DNA of 37,435 nt from Paludibacteraceae bacterium (GTDB lineage: Bacteria; Bacteroidota; Bacteroidia; Bacteroidales; Paludibacteraceae). This document shows positions 1 through 8,518 of this stretch, piece by piece. The position numbers and the translations under genes were made by a program. A model generated the notes under the pieces. It was not told where the DNA came from. It ran no database searches and worked only from the letters and a program-made list of their open reading frames with translations. Location: contig JAKSNT010000013.1 of assembly GCA_024399575.1 (NCBI GenBank), forward strand, positions 1-37,435, written 5' to 3'. Within the stretch, counting starts at the first letter, position 1. Each line of letters opens with the position of its first letter.

Positions 1-31
1 GATTTTTTCGCATTCCGTAAGTGCTTTCTCA

Positions 32-1447
32 TTACAAAAATGCTGTTGCCTGCACCTCGTTGACCACCATGTAACTATGAGCATTGTGCTTCAATCCGTT
101 GTTGGTTATCATCGTAAGCCTTACCGTCTTGCGTTTGCCAAGCGTTGATTGCAGGGCCTGCACCTTTCTTGCAAGTTCATGCTCATATTCTGCCGTGATG
201 GCGTATTCTGCCACATTATATTTCATTTCGCATAAATTGACGGTGTTGTCGGCACGCTCAATGACAAGGTCAACCTGCGCTCCAGGTTCTTCTCCGGCAG
301 GCGTACGCCATGAGTATGCACCACAAGCCATGCCGTTTATGCCTAAGACCTGTTTGATTTCGTCCAGATGGTTTACACACAGAATCTCGAATGCAAGCCC
401 CGACCAGTTGTAATAGAGAGGAGACATCAGCGTATGTGTCCAAAATGAGTCGTCGTTGTTTTTTTTCTTCGCGACTATGCTGAAGTTGAAATATACGAAC
501 GGATCTATAAGCTGATATGTCTCAAGTCGCGATTTGCGGTTCAGGTTGGTATATGAGCGGATGAAACTGCATTCTTCGAGTTCTCGCAACATCTTTGTCA
601 GTCGCGCATTGTTGTTCAACTTTGTGATTTCAATCAATTCAGAGCGTGTGAGACCCCTCTTTTTTGTCGATAATGCAACGATTATAGACTCGTAATCATC
701 ACTGTGACGGAAAAGCGAACGGAAAAGATTAAACATCTCGTTACGCAACTCGCCGGAAGACGAAAATATCAATCGGTCTATATTCTGCGCCACACTCATT
801 TGCTTGTCCATCAACGACAAATAGTAAGGAATGCCACCAAAAACCATATAGCATTCCATTATTTCACGTTCACCGTATGGAAAGCCGTATGTGCGGAAAT
901 ACTCCTTGCATTCGCTGAGTTTGAAAGGCTTGATTACCACCTGGTGTGTCACTCGGTTATGAAGTCCTCCATGACTGTTTATCACATTGTCAAGCATCCA
1001 ACTGGTTGCACTGCCGCAGACTATCAGTTTTATATCGTCACGCCATGCCGCCCAGCCGTTCCAGAAATGTTCAAGTGCAGAGATGAATCTTGAATTTGGG
1101 GTATCCATCCACGGCATCTCGTCAATGAAAATGATTTTCGTCTTCACTTTGAGCTTTGAAAGATAGTTTGCCAGGTTTTCGAAAGCCGAAAGCCAGTCAG
1201 TGCTGTCTGGTGATTCTGGTGAATAATGACGCAACGCAGAATCAAAATTCAAAAGTTGCGTCTCGTTTGATACATTATTCATTCCTGACACAATAAAAGA
1301 TGCTCTTTCTTTGATTATCTGACGTATCAGAAACGTTTTGCCTACACGTCTGCGACCATAAACAGCAATGAATTCTGATTTCTCTGATGAAAGATATGAA
1401 TCTATCATTTTAGTTTCTTCCTGTCTTCCAATAAGTTGTTCTTTCAT
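32..1447 (-). CDS. AAA-family ATPase with C-terminal DUF234/PD-(D/E)XK-like domain
   Basis: The 471-residue protein opens with a P-loop ATPase domain. Walker A GRRRVGKT is at residues 31-38, Walker B IIFIDE at about 105-110, and a sensor-like LIVCGSATS follows near 141-149. A winged-helix-like middle comes next. The C-terminus has D393, E407 and K409 (QVDLVIE...CEMK), the pattern of the DUF234/PD-(D/E)XK fold of this 'ATP-binding protein' family. The family is widespread in gut Bacteroidetes and archaea and its role is unknown. The ATG at 1447 was preferred to the longer frame opening at 1510, because a promoter motif at 1471-1478 lies inside that extension and the protein then starts at the family-typical 'IGRQ'. 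It is separated from the next upstream gene by tandem inverted repeats. Assignment to the ATPase family is firm; cellular role is unknown. Confidence 0.88.
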   Translation of the reverse strand: MKEQLIGRQEETKMIDSYLSSEKSEFIAVYGRRRVGKTFLIRQIIKERASFIVSGMNNVSNETQLLNFDSALRHYSPESPDSTDWLSAFENLANYLSKLKVKTKIIFIDEMPWMDTPNSRFISALEHFWNGWAAWRDDIKLIVCGSATSWMLDNVINSHGGLHNRVTHQVVIKPFKLSECKEYFRTYGFPYGEREIMECYMVFGGIPYYLSLMDKQMSVAQNIDRLIFSSSGELRNEMFNLFRSLFRHSDDYESIIVALSTKKRGLTRSELIEITKLNNNARLTKMLRELEECSFIRSYTNLNRKSRLETYQLIDPFVYFNFSIVAKKKNNDDSFWTHTLMSPLYYNWSGLAFEILCVNHLDEIKQVLGINGMACGAYSWRTPAGEEPGAQVDLVIERADNTVNLCEMKYNVAEYAITAEYEHELARKVQALQSTLGKRKTVRLTMITNNGLKHNAHSYMVVNEVQATAFL

Positions 1448-1470
1448 ACCAGTAACATTTTTTATTGCTG

Positions 1471-1501
1471 CAAAGGTAATAACTTTCTCTGAACTGAGCA
1501 A
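1471..1501 (-). promoter_or_regulatory. Bacteroidetes-type promoter of the AAA ATPase gene
   Basis: On the minus strand TACCTTTG (1471-1478) lies 20 bases downstream of a TTG (1499-1501). This matches the Bacteroidetes sigma-70 pattern TTTG-N19/20-TAnnTTTG. It sits about 25 bases before the ATG at 1447 and so supports that start. Confidence 0.75.
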
Positions 1502-1513
1502 GGAAAACATAAG

Positions 1514-1606
1514 AAAAGTGCTGAAACGGTAATAATTTTGTTAATTTCAGCACTTTTGACATATAGAAAAGTGCTGAAACGATGATTATTTTATCGGTTT
1601 CAGCAC
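1514..1606. repeat. Two tandem inverted repeats sharing the core GTGCTGAAAC
   Basis: The first is a perfect 13-base inverted repeat: AAAAGTGCTGAAA at 1514-1526 against TTTCAGCACTTTT at 1545-1557, with an 18-base gap. The second has GTGCTGAAAC at 1571-1580 against GTTTCAGCAC at 1597-1606. In minus-strand RNA each stem is followed by a U-rich stretch (UUUUCU), so they could act as terminators for the upstream 143-residue gene. They also sit immediately upstream of the ATPase promoter, so an operator role is equally possible. The shared core in four half-sites is the notable point. Confidence 0.8.
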
Positions 1607-1643
1607 AAATGAACTCGAATCGTGTTCTCCTTACGAAACGCCT

Positions 1644-2075
1644 TCACTCAATATCCTCCATGAAGTCAATCTCCATCCACTTCAGGAGTTCCTCGGTGTA
1701 TTCCTTGAGGAGACATTTGTAATAGGTCACATCCTCATGGTTGGATTTCGTAAGTTTCTCCCAGACAGTGATAATCTTGGCATCTTTGTAAGCCTTTTCG
1801 AGTTGCTGACGGTCATCCTCGGTAAACGTCACAGACCAATAGCGTTTATCCAAAATTGTATCGATGTTCTTATCTGGATCCACCTCGGCAAGGAGATCTT
1901 TCAGGAACGAACGATATTCAGCCTCCACATAGGCTGGAAGTTCCATCGAGTAACGACTCTCATCCACAGTCTCAGGCATATCGCGAGCTGCCTCGTGAAC
2001 TATATTGCCAAAATACCTGTCGAGCAGTTCTGCCCTCTTCTCGTCACATCTTAATTGTATTGTATCTTTCTTCAT
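1644..2075 (-). CDS. Hypothetical protein, 143 residues
   Basis: I do not recognise this family. The product is small, highly charged and acidic, with many Glu/Asp/Lys and aromatic residues (ELLKWMEIDFMEDIE at the C-terminus). It has no signal peptide, membrane segment or obvious catalytic motif, so it is probably cytosolic and mostly helical. The ATG at 2075 lies 31 bases after the stop of sdaA on the same strand. No separate promoter was found between them, so it may be the last gene of the long minus-strand run. The paired hairpins at 1514-1606 follow its stop at 1644. It is probably a real gene: no longer frame competes with it, and its start fits the operon spacing. Confidence 0.65.
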   Translation of the reverse strand: MKKDTIQLRCDEKRAELLDRYFGNIVHEAARDMPETVDESRYSMELPAYVEAEYRSFLKDLLAEVDPDKNIDTILDKRYWSVTFTEDDRQQLEKAYKDAKIITVWEKLTKSNHEDVTYYKCLLKEYTEELLKWMEIDFMEDIE

Positions 2076-2106
2076 ATTTTACTTTTTTTTAGTAATTATA
2101 CTCATA

Positions 2107-3309
2107 TCACCTCAGTTTCGCAAGGCCTCCTTCTGCCGTTTCGCGGTATAGAGACGGGATGTCGTGACCAGTCTCCTTCATGACCCTGACTACCCTATCG
2201 AACGACACACGGTGCATACCATCGGAAAGCATAGAATAGAAATTGACATCGAAAGCACGTGCTGCCGCGATGGCGTTACGCTCAATGCATGGTATCTGGA
2301 CAAGTCCGCACATAGGGTCGCAGGTGAGTCCGAGGTGATGCTCAAGTCCCATCTCGGCGGCATACTCTATCTGGCGAAGAGTTCCGCCAAAGAGTTGGTT
2401 TGCAGCGGCAGCAGCCATGGCGCAGGCAACACCCACCTCGCCCTGGCAACCTACTTCAGCCCCTGAAATAGAAGCATTGGTCCGCACGACGTTGGCAAAG
2501 AGTCCAGCAGTGGCGAGCGCCCTGAGTATCCGCTCCTGCGAGAATTTGCGCGATAGATACAAATGGTAGAGCACGGCAGGCAGCACAGCCGACGAACCGC
2601 ATGTTGGAGCCGTTGCTACTATTCCTCCGGCTGCATTCTCCTCGGCAGTGGCAAGTGCGTATGCGTAAATCCTGGCACGAGAGGCGAGATTGCCAACGTG
2701 CGAATCAGCCTTCACATAGTATTTCGTAGCCTTACGCGCCACCTTCAGTTCGCCGGGCAGCACGCCTTCTGTCTCAAGCCCACGCTGTATGGCGGCACAC
2801 ATTGTGTCCCAGACCTTCGAGAGGTGGTCCCAGATGCCAGGACCCTCACACAACTCGACATATTCCCAGAAGGTACGCCCCTCGCGATACCCCCAATCGA
2901 CAATGTCGGAAATATACCTCATATCGTAGAGACGGTTTTTCTCGCTCTCGTCCATGCCATTCCAATAGAGTGCACCGCCACCTACGCTATAGACCTCCCA
3001 ATCGCTCAGTCTCGAGCCATCACGACCGAAAGCCTCAAAACGCATTCCGTTGGGATGGCAAGGCAAAGTCTGCTCGGGGCACCAGATTATCCGACTCTCG
3101 CAACGAGGTGTGAGAACTTCGAGAACCGCCTGATCGGTGAGGTGACCCTTACCAGTAGAAGCAAGTGAACCATAGAGGGTTGCATCGATACGCGAGAGTT
3201 CCATACCCTCTACACGTTCGAGGAACCGCTGGGCAGCAAAACGAGGCCCCATGGTGTGGGAAGAGGATGGTCCCTTCCCTATCTTGAATATTGTCTTGAT
3301 TGTTTCCAT
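2107..3309 (-). CDS. sdaA: L-serine ammonia-lyase (iron-sulfur L-serine dehydratase)
   Basis: It converts L-serine to pyruvate and ammonia with a [4Fe-4S] cluster. The single chain of 400 residues carries the beta domain first (KIGKGPSSSHTMGP near 10-22) and then the alpha domain (TAPTCGSSAVLP near 233-244). The three cluster cysteines are C288 (GCQGEVG), C330 (TCDPMCG) and C341 (PCIERN). Their spacing of 42 and 11 residues is the same as in characterised bacterial enzymes. The chain is shorter than the 450-residue E. coli enzyme. Its ATG overlaps the umuC stop by one base (TAATG), suggesting translational coupling. Oxygen-labile Fe-S serine dehydratase fits an anaerobe. Identification is secure. 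Confidence 0.96.
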   Translation of the reverse strand: METIKTIFKIGKGPSSSHTMGPRFAAQRFLERVEGMELSRIDATLYGSLASTGKGHLTDQAVLEVLTPRCESRIIWCPEQTLPCHPNGMRFEAFGRDGSRLSDWEVYSVGGGALYWNGMDESEKNRLYDMRYISDIVDWGYREGRTFWEYVELCEGPGIWDHLSKVWDTMCAAIQRGLETEGVLPGELKVARKATKYYVKADSHVGNLASRARIYAYALATAEENAAGGIVATAPTCGSSAVLPAVLYHLYLSRKFSQERILRALATAGLFANVVRTNASISGAEVGCQGEVGVACAMAAAAANQLFGGTLRQIEYAAEMGLEHHLGLTCDPMCGLVQIPCIERNAIAAARAFDVNFYSMLSDGMHRVSFDRVVRVMKETGHDIPSLYRETAEGGLAKLR

Positions 3310-4574
3310 TATACTTTTACAGTCATTATTTCATTGATAGATGTGGTATATCGAGGACTAAGATGGTCGAGACGGAAATTGTCGTTGCGCACCTCGGCTG
3401 ACGACTGGACGGCATAGCGTAGATGATTTCTTCCGAATTTATGGTTCACTGCATCGAAAGCCACCTGTATGCGGCCATCGCGTTCACGGTCACGTTCGTC
3501 GAAGAAGGAACGCTGGACGGCATTACCGCCAGTTATCTGCGAAAGGATTATTCCTGCCCGCTTGTAGGGAACGCCAAAACGATACTCCCTGCGAAAGGCG
3601 GCAAGCATATATCCAAGCATCTCCTGCACATTAGCGGTAGGCTCGGGCATACAGACGAGCGAGGAGAGATAGTGACTGGGAGTGTCGGTTCTGAAGCGAG
3701 AAGACATAGCAAAGACTGTCAACTGCTGACAAACAGAGCGTTGACGACGGAGTTTATCGCAACACGAGACAAGAAAATCAGCCAGCAAGCTCTCTATGGT
3801 CCTGCGGTCGTCAATACCGGCAGCAAAAGTTCGCGAGACAGTAATCGACTTTTTCTCAGGCAGGTCAGAGAGCTCGATGCAGTCAACTCCACGGAGTTCC
3901 TGCCATGTGGCAATGCCAGGACGCGAAAACATGTTGGCAGCCCACTGCTCGTCGTGACGGGCAAGGTCGAGGGCAGTACGCACTCCAGCCATGCGCATCT
4001 TTTCGAAATTCTTTCTGCCTATGCCCCAGACATCCTCGATGGGAAAAAGCGAAAGAGCCTTCTCCCTCTGTTCGTCAGTCAGGATAGAGCATACACCATT
4101 ATATCCAGAATATTTCTTAGCAAACTTCGAAGCCACCTTGGCGAGCGTCTTTGTGCCGGCAATGCCTATCGAGACAGGAACGCCAACGCCTGAGCGTATC
4201 TCGCGGACAATTGACTCGCAATAAGGCTTGCATTCGTCGGGCGAGATATGGTCGAGACGCATAAACGCTTCGTCGATAGAATATTGCTGCAGCGATTCAG
4301 TATGCCGTGCAAGCAACGACATGATACGCGACGAGATGTCGCCATAAAGCGAGAAATTGGTCGAAAAGCAGGTGATATGCTCACGCTCGATGATGTCGCG
4401 AACCTTAAACAGAGGAGTACCCATGCCAATGCCAAGAGCTTTCACCTCGTTGGAACGGGCAATCACACAGCCGTCGTTGCCAGACATCACGAGCACAGGC
4501 TTACCCTCCAGGTCAGGACGGAAAACACGCTCGCACGAAACGAAAAAGTTATTGCAATCAACTAATGCATACAT
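3309..4574 (-). CDS. umuC: DNA polymerase V catalytic subunit UmuC (Y-family)
   Basis: This is a translesion polymerase that copies damaged templates with UmuD'. The 421 residues are close to the E. coli length. Catalytic acidic residues are D6 in YALVDCNNFFVSCE and D101/E102 in YSIDEAF. The GNDGCVIARSNEVKALGI stretch is characteristic of UmuC rather than DinB. A helix-hairpin-helix region (VWGIGRKNFEKM) and the UmuC C-terminal region follow. The gene overlaps umuD by 13 bases and touches sdaA by one base, so it is part of the same transcript. No umuC-specific promoter is possible inside these overlaps except within umuD. Confidence 0.95.
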   Translation of the reverse strand: MYALVDCNNFFVSCERVFRPDLEGKPVLVMSGNDGCVIARSNEVKALGIGMGTPLFKVRDIIEREHITCFSTNFSLYGDISSRIMSLLARHTESLQQYSIDEAFMRLDHISPDECKPYCESIVREIRSGVGVPVSIGIAGTKTLAKVASKFAKKYSGYNGVCSILTDEQREKALSLFPIEDVWGIGRKNFEKMRMAGVRTALDLARHDEQWAANMFSRPGIATWQELRGVDCIELSDLPEKKSITVSRTFAAGIDDRRTIESLLADFLVSCCDKLRRQRSVCQQLTVFAMSSRFRTDTPSHYLSSLVCMPEPTANVQEMLGYMLAAFRREYRFGVPYKRAGIILSQITGGNAVQRSFFDERDRERDGRIQVAFDAVNHKFGRNHLRYAVQSSAEVRNDNFRLDHLSPRYTTSINEIMTVKV

Positions 4575-4996
4575 ACACGGTGGACATTATAAGTCACTAC
4601 ACCCCAAATGACGAAAGCATTCTCTCTTGAGACATGAAAAGGCTTGAACATATCGTTGTGAGGAACAAGCCACGCACCATCGCCCGAAGGGTCAAGACGG
4701 TACTCCTTCAACGTGAATTCACCATCAATCGAGGCAACCACGAAATCGCCATTGCGAGGCTCGATGCTGCGGTCAATGACAAGGATGTCGTGGTCGAAAA
4801 TCCCTGCATCGACCATCGAGTCGCCCGAGACACGGGCATAGAAAGTGGTTTCGGGATGAGCATTCATCTCGCGCACAAGGTCGATACGCTCGCCAGCATA
4901 GTCGGCAGCGGGAGAAGGAAACCCAGCATGCAAGCCATCGGCAAGACCGAGTTCGAGTCCTTCAGGCTCGGCATTTGTGATGTCAGAAATTTTCAA
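4562..4996 (-). CDS. umuD: UmuD, S24-family self-cleaving mutagenesis protein
   Basis: UmuD is cleaved with RecA help to UmuD', the partner of UmuC in DNA polymerase V. The 144-residue protein has the cleavage dipeptide A24-G25, the nucleophile S60 in VSGDSM, and K97 in FTLKEY. These are the same positions as in E. coli UmuD. The start codon is TTG. An in-frame stop lies only two codons upstream, and the TTG gives the family-standard spacing, so no ATG start is available. The TTG overlaps the trmB stop by two bases. Coupling to trmB is unusual for an SOS gene. I did not find a convincing SOS operator, but the LexA box of this lineage is not known to me. Confidence 0.94.
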   Translation of the reverse strand: MKISDITNAEPEGLELGLADGLHAGFPSPAADYAGERIDLVREMNAHPETTFYARVSGDSMVDAGIFDHDILVIDRSIEPRNGDFVVASIDGEFTLKEYRLDPSGDGAWLVPHNDMFKPFHVSRENAFVIWGVVTYNVHRVCMH

Positions 4997-5739
4997 GCCT
5001 TAGTCTTTATCGTATAATCATCCTTTTCGATTTCAACCTCAGGCTCGACCAGTTGCGAAGAGTGAGGAAGACAGAAACGGATGAATTTTATTGTCTTGCC
5101 CATCGAACGCCAATGCTGCTCGTAGAAGGTTTGTATCTCGGTCAGCGAGCGTTCGGAATCGTCAAGTTCCATGGAATAGAGGTCGGGGGTAGCCATATCG
5201 ACAGGCAATCCGCTCGCCTCAGCCATCAGGCAGGTATAAGTATATAGGAAGTTGCTGTCGGTCTTCAGACTGATGCGTCCATTGTCGCGAAGAATCTTCT
5301 TGTAGAGATTCATGAAAAGAGTCGAGGTGAGACGCTTGTTCACCTTTTTCATCTGAGGGTCGGCAAAGGTAATCCATATCTCGTCAACCTCGTCTTCGCC
5401 AAAGAAATAAGGTATTGCCTCGATGGCGGTACGAAGAAAGGCACAATTGCCGAGACAGGCTTTGTGTGCCTCGGTAGCACCTGTCCACATACGGGCACCC
5501 TTGATATCGACACCTATGAAATTGCGGTCAGGGAACCTGCGTGCAAGTCCAACCGCATATTCTCCCTTGCCACAGCCAAGTTCGAGAACAATAGGGTTTT
5601 CGTTCCTGAAACAGGATTCACGCCAATGCCCACGCATTTCGAAATGCGCACCATGGTTCAGGATATCGTTGTAGGAGAGCTGGAACACATTAGGCAACTC
5701 CTCCATCTCGGCAAACTTGCGCAACTTATTTTTCCCCAT
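4993..5739 (-). CDS. trmB: tRNA (guanine-N7)-methyltransferase
   Basis: It methylates G46 in the variable loop of tRNAs using S-adenosylmethionine. The 248 residues contain the SAM motif VLELGCGKGEYAVGLA at about 51-66 and the family motif ITFADPQMKKVNKRLTS. The second motif is the Bacteroidetes version of the FPDPWPKKRH region. The opening MGKNKLRKFAEMEELPNV is typical of Bacteroidetes TrmB and supports the ATG at 5739. The gene overlaps gldH by 14 bases upstream and umuD by two to three bases downstream. Confidence 0.96.
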   Translation of the reverse strand: MGKNKLRKFAEMEELPNVFQLSYNDILNHGAHFEMRGHWRESCFRNENPIVLELGCGKGEYAVGLARRFPDRNFIGVDIKGARMWTGATEAHKACLGNCAFLRTAIEAIPYFFGEDEVDEIWITFADPQMKKVNKRLTSTLFMNLYKKILRDNGRISLKTDSNFLYTYTCLMAEASGLPVDMATPDLYSMELDDSERSLTEIQTFYEQHWRSMGKTIKFIRFCLPHSSQLVEPEVEIEKDDYTIKTKA

Positions 5740-6187
5740 TCTCGACGATTTTCAATCCTACACTATAAATACCAGGCAACGAGTCGGTACGCATGCCATG
5801 CTGAATGTACCAGATATATTTCCCTGGCTGACGGAAATGCACAGAACCCTCGTAAGGGTAAGTGGCAGAATAGATTGAACCTATGCCTGAACCTATCCAG
5901 TTGCCATATTCATCGGCAAGCATAAGTTGGACAGTGTCGTTGCGGAAAGACATGTCAGGATAGACCTTCTTCACGAAAAGCCAAAGGTTCTGGAACTGAT
6001 AGTCAGGCGCATTGCGAACCTGAATACCAATGCTGTAAGTAGGGACGGTATCAGTGATTTCAAATTCAAAACGTGCTATCGAATCAGAAGTCCAGCCATC
6101 CTTGTCAACACTGACCACATCCTCGTAGAAAGCATTACACGAAACCAAAAGAAATGCGGCAAAAATAGGAAAAATCAGACGTTTCAT
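5726..6187 (-). CDS. gldH: GldH-family lipoprotein
   Basis: The 153-residue protein has a signal peptide ending in the lipobox LVSC, so it should be lipid-anchored at Cys16. The remainder is a beta-rich domain (FEFEITDTVPTYSIGIQVRNA, LWLFVKKVYPDMSF, GKYIWYIQHGMR) matching GldH. GldH was first defined in Flavobacterium gliding, but it is kept in non-motile Bacteroidales, where its role is not clear. Its start overlaps the ricT stop (ATGA) and its end overlaps trmB by 14 bases, so it is firmly in the operon. Confidence 0.9.
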   Translation of the reverse strand: MKRLIFPIFAAFLLVSCNAFYEDVVSVDKDGWTSDSIARFEFEITDTVPTYSIGIQVRNAPDYQFQNLWLFVKKVYPDMSFRNDTVQLMLADEYGNWIGSGIGSIYSATYPYEGSVHFRQPGKYIWYIQHGMRTDSLPGIYSVGLKIVENGEK

Positions 6188-7326
6188 TGCTGCGGTTTTG
6201 GATTGTTGTTGTTCTGCTTGCGTTTGCGGTTATTACGCTTGCGACCGTTGCTGCCCATCTTATGGTCAAAACGCGTGAGGCTATCCTGCCCGACCACATT
6301 GTGATAGTCGATTGTCTTCTCGGGAGATACGCTCTTCTCGACAAGCGAGACAGGTTTCTCGCCACGACGGTTCATTTCGATCACCTCAAGGGCACGTTCG
6401 ACCGAAATCACCTGGAGATTAGCCATCACGTCAGGCGACGAGGAATAGGTCAACTGACGTTTGAAAGTGTCGGACTTGCAGAGATAGAAAGTGCCGTCGG
6501 CAGTTTCGAGATGGATATCCTTGCGAGGGAAATCACGCTGGGCATCAACATACATTGCAGCCTCGAAATTGACGCAGCATTTGATTTTAGCACACTGCCC
6601 AGCCAGTTTCAAAGGGTTTGTGCTCAAGTCCTGACAACGTGCAGAGTTGGTCGATACACTGTTGAAATTGCTCATCCAGGTAGTGCAACAGAGCTCACGA
6701 CCGCACGGGCCAATGCCGCCTATACGGCCAGCCTCCTGACGTGCACCAATCTGACGCATCTCGACACGTACGGAAAACTCCTGCGCAAAAACCTTGATAA
6801 GCTGACGAAAATCGACACGTTCGTCGGCAATGTAATAGAATATCGCCTTGCTGCCATCACCCTGATATTCAACATCACCAATCTTCATGGAGAGTTCCAT
6901 ATCCTTGGCAATCTGGCGGGCACGAATCATCGTCGCCTGCTCCTTTGCCTTCGACTCCTCATATTTCTCCATGTCAGTCTGGCGAGCCTTGCGATAGACA
7001 CGACGAACCTCGTAACGGTCCATATTGATTTTCGATTTCTTGATCTGGTCAAGCACGAGACGACCCATCAGAGTCACGACACCCACATCATGACCAGGGT
7101 TAGACTCGACGACTACGACATCGCCCTTTTCAATCTGAATGTGATTGCTGTTGATGAAATATCCCTTGCGGGTATTCTTGAATTGCACTTCAACCAGATC
7201 GGTATCAAGCTTGGTCTCAGGTATATCAGCAAGCCAGTCAACCACAGGCAACTGCTGCTTGGTATTCCCATTGAAGCCCTTCGCACCAGGATTGGAAGCA
7301 TGGTTGTTCAAAGTAAATTCGTCCAT
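6184..7326 (-). CDS. ricT: PSP1-domain protein, RicT/YaaT family
   Basis: The 380-residue protein contains the PSP1 domain. Conserved cysteines are C208, C213 and C214 (GPCGRELCC), C231, C245, and C250/C251 (QCAKIKCC). In Bacillus RicT forms an Fe-S complex with RicA and RicF that influences RNA processing. The role in Bacteroidetes is not established. The last 25 residues are a low-complexity basic and Asn/Gln tail (GRKRNNRKRKQ...), suggestive of nucleic acid binding. It follows holB after five bases, the same adjacency as the yaaT-holB pairing in Firmicutes. Confidence 0.92.
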   Translation of the reverse strand: MDEFTLNNHASNPGAKGFNGNTKQQLPVVDWLADIPETKLDTDLVEVQFKNTRKGYFINSNHIQIEKGDVVVVESNPGHDVGVVTLMGRLVLDQIKKSKINMDRYEVRRVYRKARQTDMEKYEESKAKEQATMIRARQIAKDMELSMKIGDVEYQGDGSKAIFYYIADERVDFRQLIKVFAQEFSVRVEMRQIGARQEAGRIGGIGPCGRELCCTTWMSNFNSVSTNSARCQDLSTNPLKLAGQCAKIKCCVNFEAAMYVDAQRDFPRKDIHLETADGTFYLCKSDTFKRQLTYSSSPDVMANLQVISVERALEVIEMNRRGEKPVSLVEKSVSPEKTIDYHNVVGQDSLTRFDHKMGSNGRKRNNRKRKQNNNNPKPQQ

Positions 7327-7331
7327 TTGAT

Positions 7332-8459
7332 TCAGTGTTTTTTTAAGTGTATATAAAGTTTGATGAGAGTATGAAAAATGACTATTTCGGAATTTGTGTT
7401 CTGCGCTATCTGACTCTCAGCCAGCGACAGTTCCGAAGATATCTTCAAGACATTCCTTTCAGTGATGAAAGCCGAGAAACGGGACGAGAACTGAATCTCG
7501 TCAGCATTCATGTACGAAAGGTCGGACATACCGACATGACAGATGAAATTCTCGCGGATAAGCCTTTGCGAATAGCGAAGGAAAGCGAGCTGTGCATTAC
7601 GTCCGAGACGTGCAAACTCCTCACTGAAGGTGCGGATTTCGATTGTGTTGAACTTAAACGAGGTACGCATCATCCGTTTGAAAAGCTCGAAGTTCAGGCT
7701 ATCCTCATCGGTCGTCTCTATCAGACGGAGCAACTCGCCCCAGCATCCACGAGACGAGCGGACAAGATAATTCATCTGGTCATCACTTATGTCGGTATAT
7801 CTGGCACGGATTCCGGCTCGCATCTCGTCCATTCCGAGAGGTGGAAGCTCGAAATTCCGACAGCGACTGCGAATGGTCAGCAGAACCTGCTCAGGGTGGT
7901 CGCTGACAAGTATGAAGACTGTATCCAAGGGAGGCTCCTCAAGAATCTTGAGCAGACGATTGGCACACGCCACATGCATCAGTTCCGGCTGCCAGATAAT
8001 CATAACCTTATGGTCGCCCTGATAAGGTTTGAGAGATATCTTACGTATGATTTCGTCACCCTCTTCGGTATAAATCTGACCAATTTTGGATTCACCTGTG
8101 CGGGCAAACCATTGTTCAATCGTGAGGAAAGGATTCTGGAGTACGGATTTGCGGAAATCTGCCAGCACGTCGTCGCATATCTGGATTTTCGAAGTCTTGT
8201 TCTGTACTATCGGAAAGACAAAATGCAAATCAGGATGGGTGAGATTCTGCAACTGGATACACGACCGGCACTTGCCACACGAGTCCTCTTCCCCACGGTC
8301 AGAACACATGATATACCGAGCTATGGCAATAGCCATCGGAAGTTTACCAACACCCTGATTTCCAGATAAAAGAATAGCATGCGGAATACGATTCTGCATT
8401 ACCAGCTGCTTCAAGATACCCTTCAGGTCGCCATAGCCGATTACATCACGGAAAAACAT
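7332..8459 (-). CDS. holB: DNA polymerase III delta' subunit (clamp-loader AAA+)
   Basis: The 375-residue protein is a clamp-loader subunit. It has the P-loop GNQGVGKL at 33-40, the zinc module C52-x8-C61-x2-C64-x2-C67, and the SRC-like motif TIRSRCRNFELPPL. In the P-loop, residue 40 is Leu where Thr/Ser normally follows the Lys. This suggests weak or no ATP hydrolysis, as is known for delta' proteins. It is the first gene of the minus-strand run, and its ATG at 8459 lies about 27 bases from a consensus promoter element. Confidence 0.93.
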   Translation of the reverse strand: MFFRDVIGYGDLKGILKQLVMQNRIPHAILLSGNQGVGKLPMAIAIARYIMCSDRGEEDSCGKCRSCIQLQNLTHPDLHFVFPIVQNKTSKIQICDDVLADFRKSVLQNPFLTIEQWFARTGESKIGQIYTEEGDEIIRKISLKPYQGDHKVMIIWQPELMHVACANRLLKILEEPPLDTVFILVSDHPEQVLLTIRSRCRNFELPPLGMDEMRAGIRARYTDISDDQMNYLVRSSRGCWGELLRLIETTDEDSLNFELFKRMMRTSFKFNTIEIRTFSEEFARLGRNAQLAFLRYSQRLIRENFICHVGMSDLSYMNADEIQFSSRFSAFITERNVLKISSELSLAESQIAQNTNSEIVIFHTLIKLYIHLKKH

Positions 8460-8485
8460 CTGACCTACGCATTAGTTTCGGGCTG

Positions 8486-8493
8486 CAAAGGTA
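8486..8493 (-). promoter_or_regulatory. Promoter -7 element for the holB-ricT-gldH-trmB-umuDC-sdaA run
   Basis: TACCTTTG on the minus strand, followed by GCAGCCC, lies about 27 bases before the holB start. The upstream -33 position is only a T-rich stretch, so the -33 match is weak. Confidence 0.65.
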
Positions 8494-8518
8494 CAAAAAA
8501 ATTTATTAATTAAAAATA

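Noticed and set aside
1448-1510. N-terminal extension of the AAA ATPase by 21 residues
   Set aside because: A consensus promoter lies within it, so the extension would not be transcribed.
2076-2106. A-rich run between sdaA and the 143-residue gene as a terminator
   Set aside because: No stem precedes it; the 31-base gap looks like ordinary operon spacing.
2563-3168. 201-codon open frame on the plus strand opposite sdaA
   Set aside because: sdaA is complete with its Fe-S cysteines; the antisense frame is a shadow.
6187-7356. 389-codon open frame on the plus strand opposite ricT
   Set aside because: The opposite strand encodes a full PSP1/RicT protein with conserved cysteines; the antisense product shows no recognisable domain and reflects codon bias.
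7347-8369. 340-codon open frame on the plus strand opposite holB
   Set aside because: holB has a clear P-loop and zinc module; the antisense frame has no promoter or family signature.
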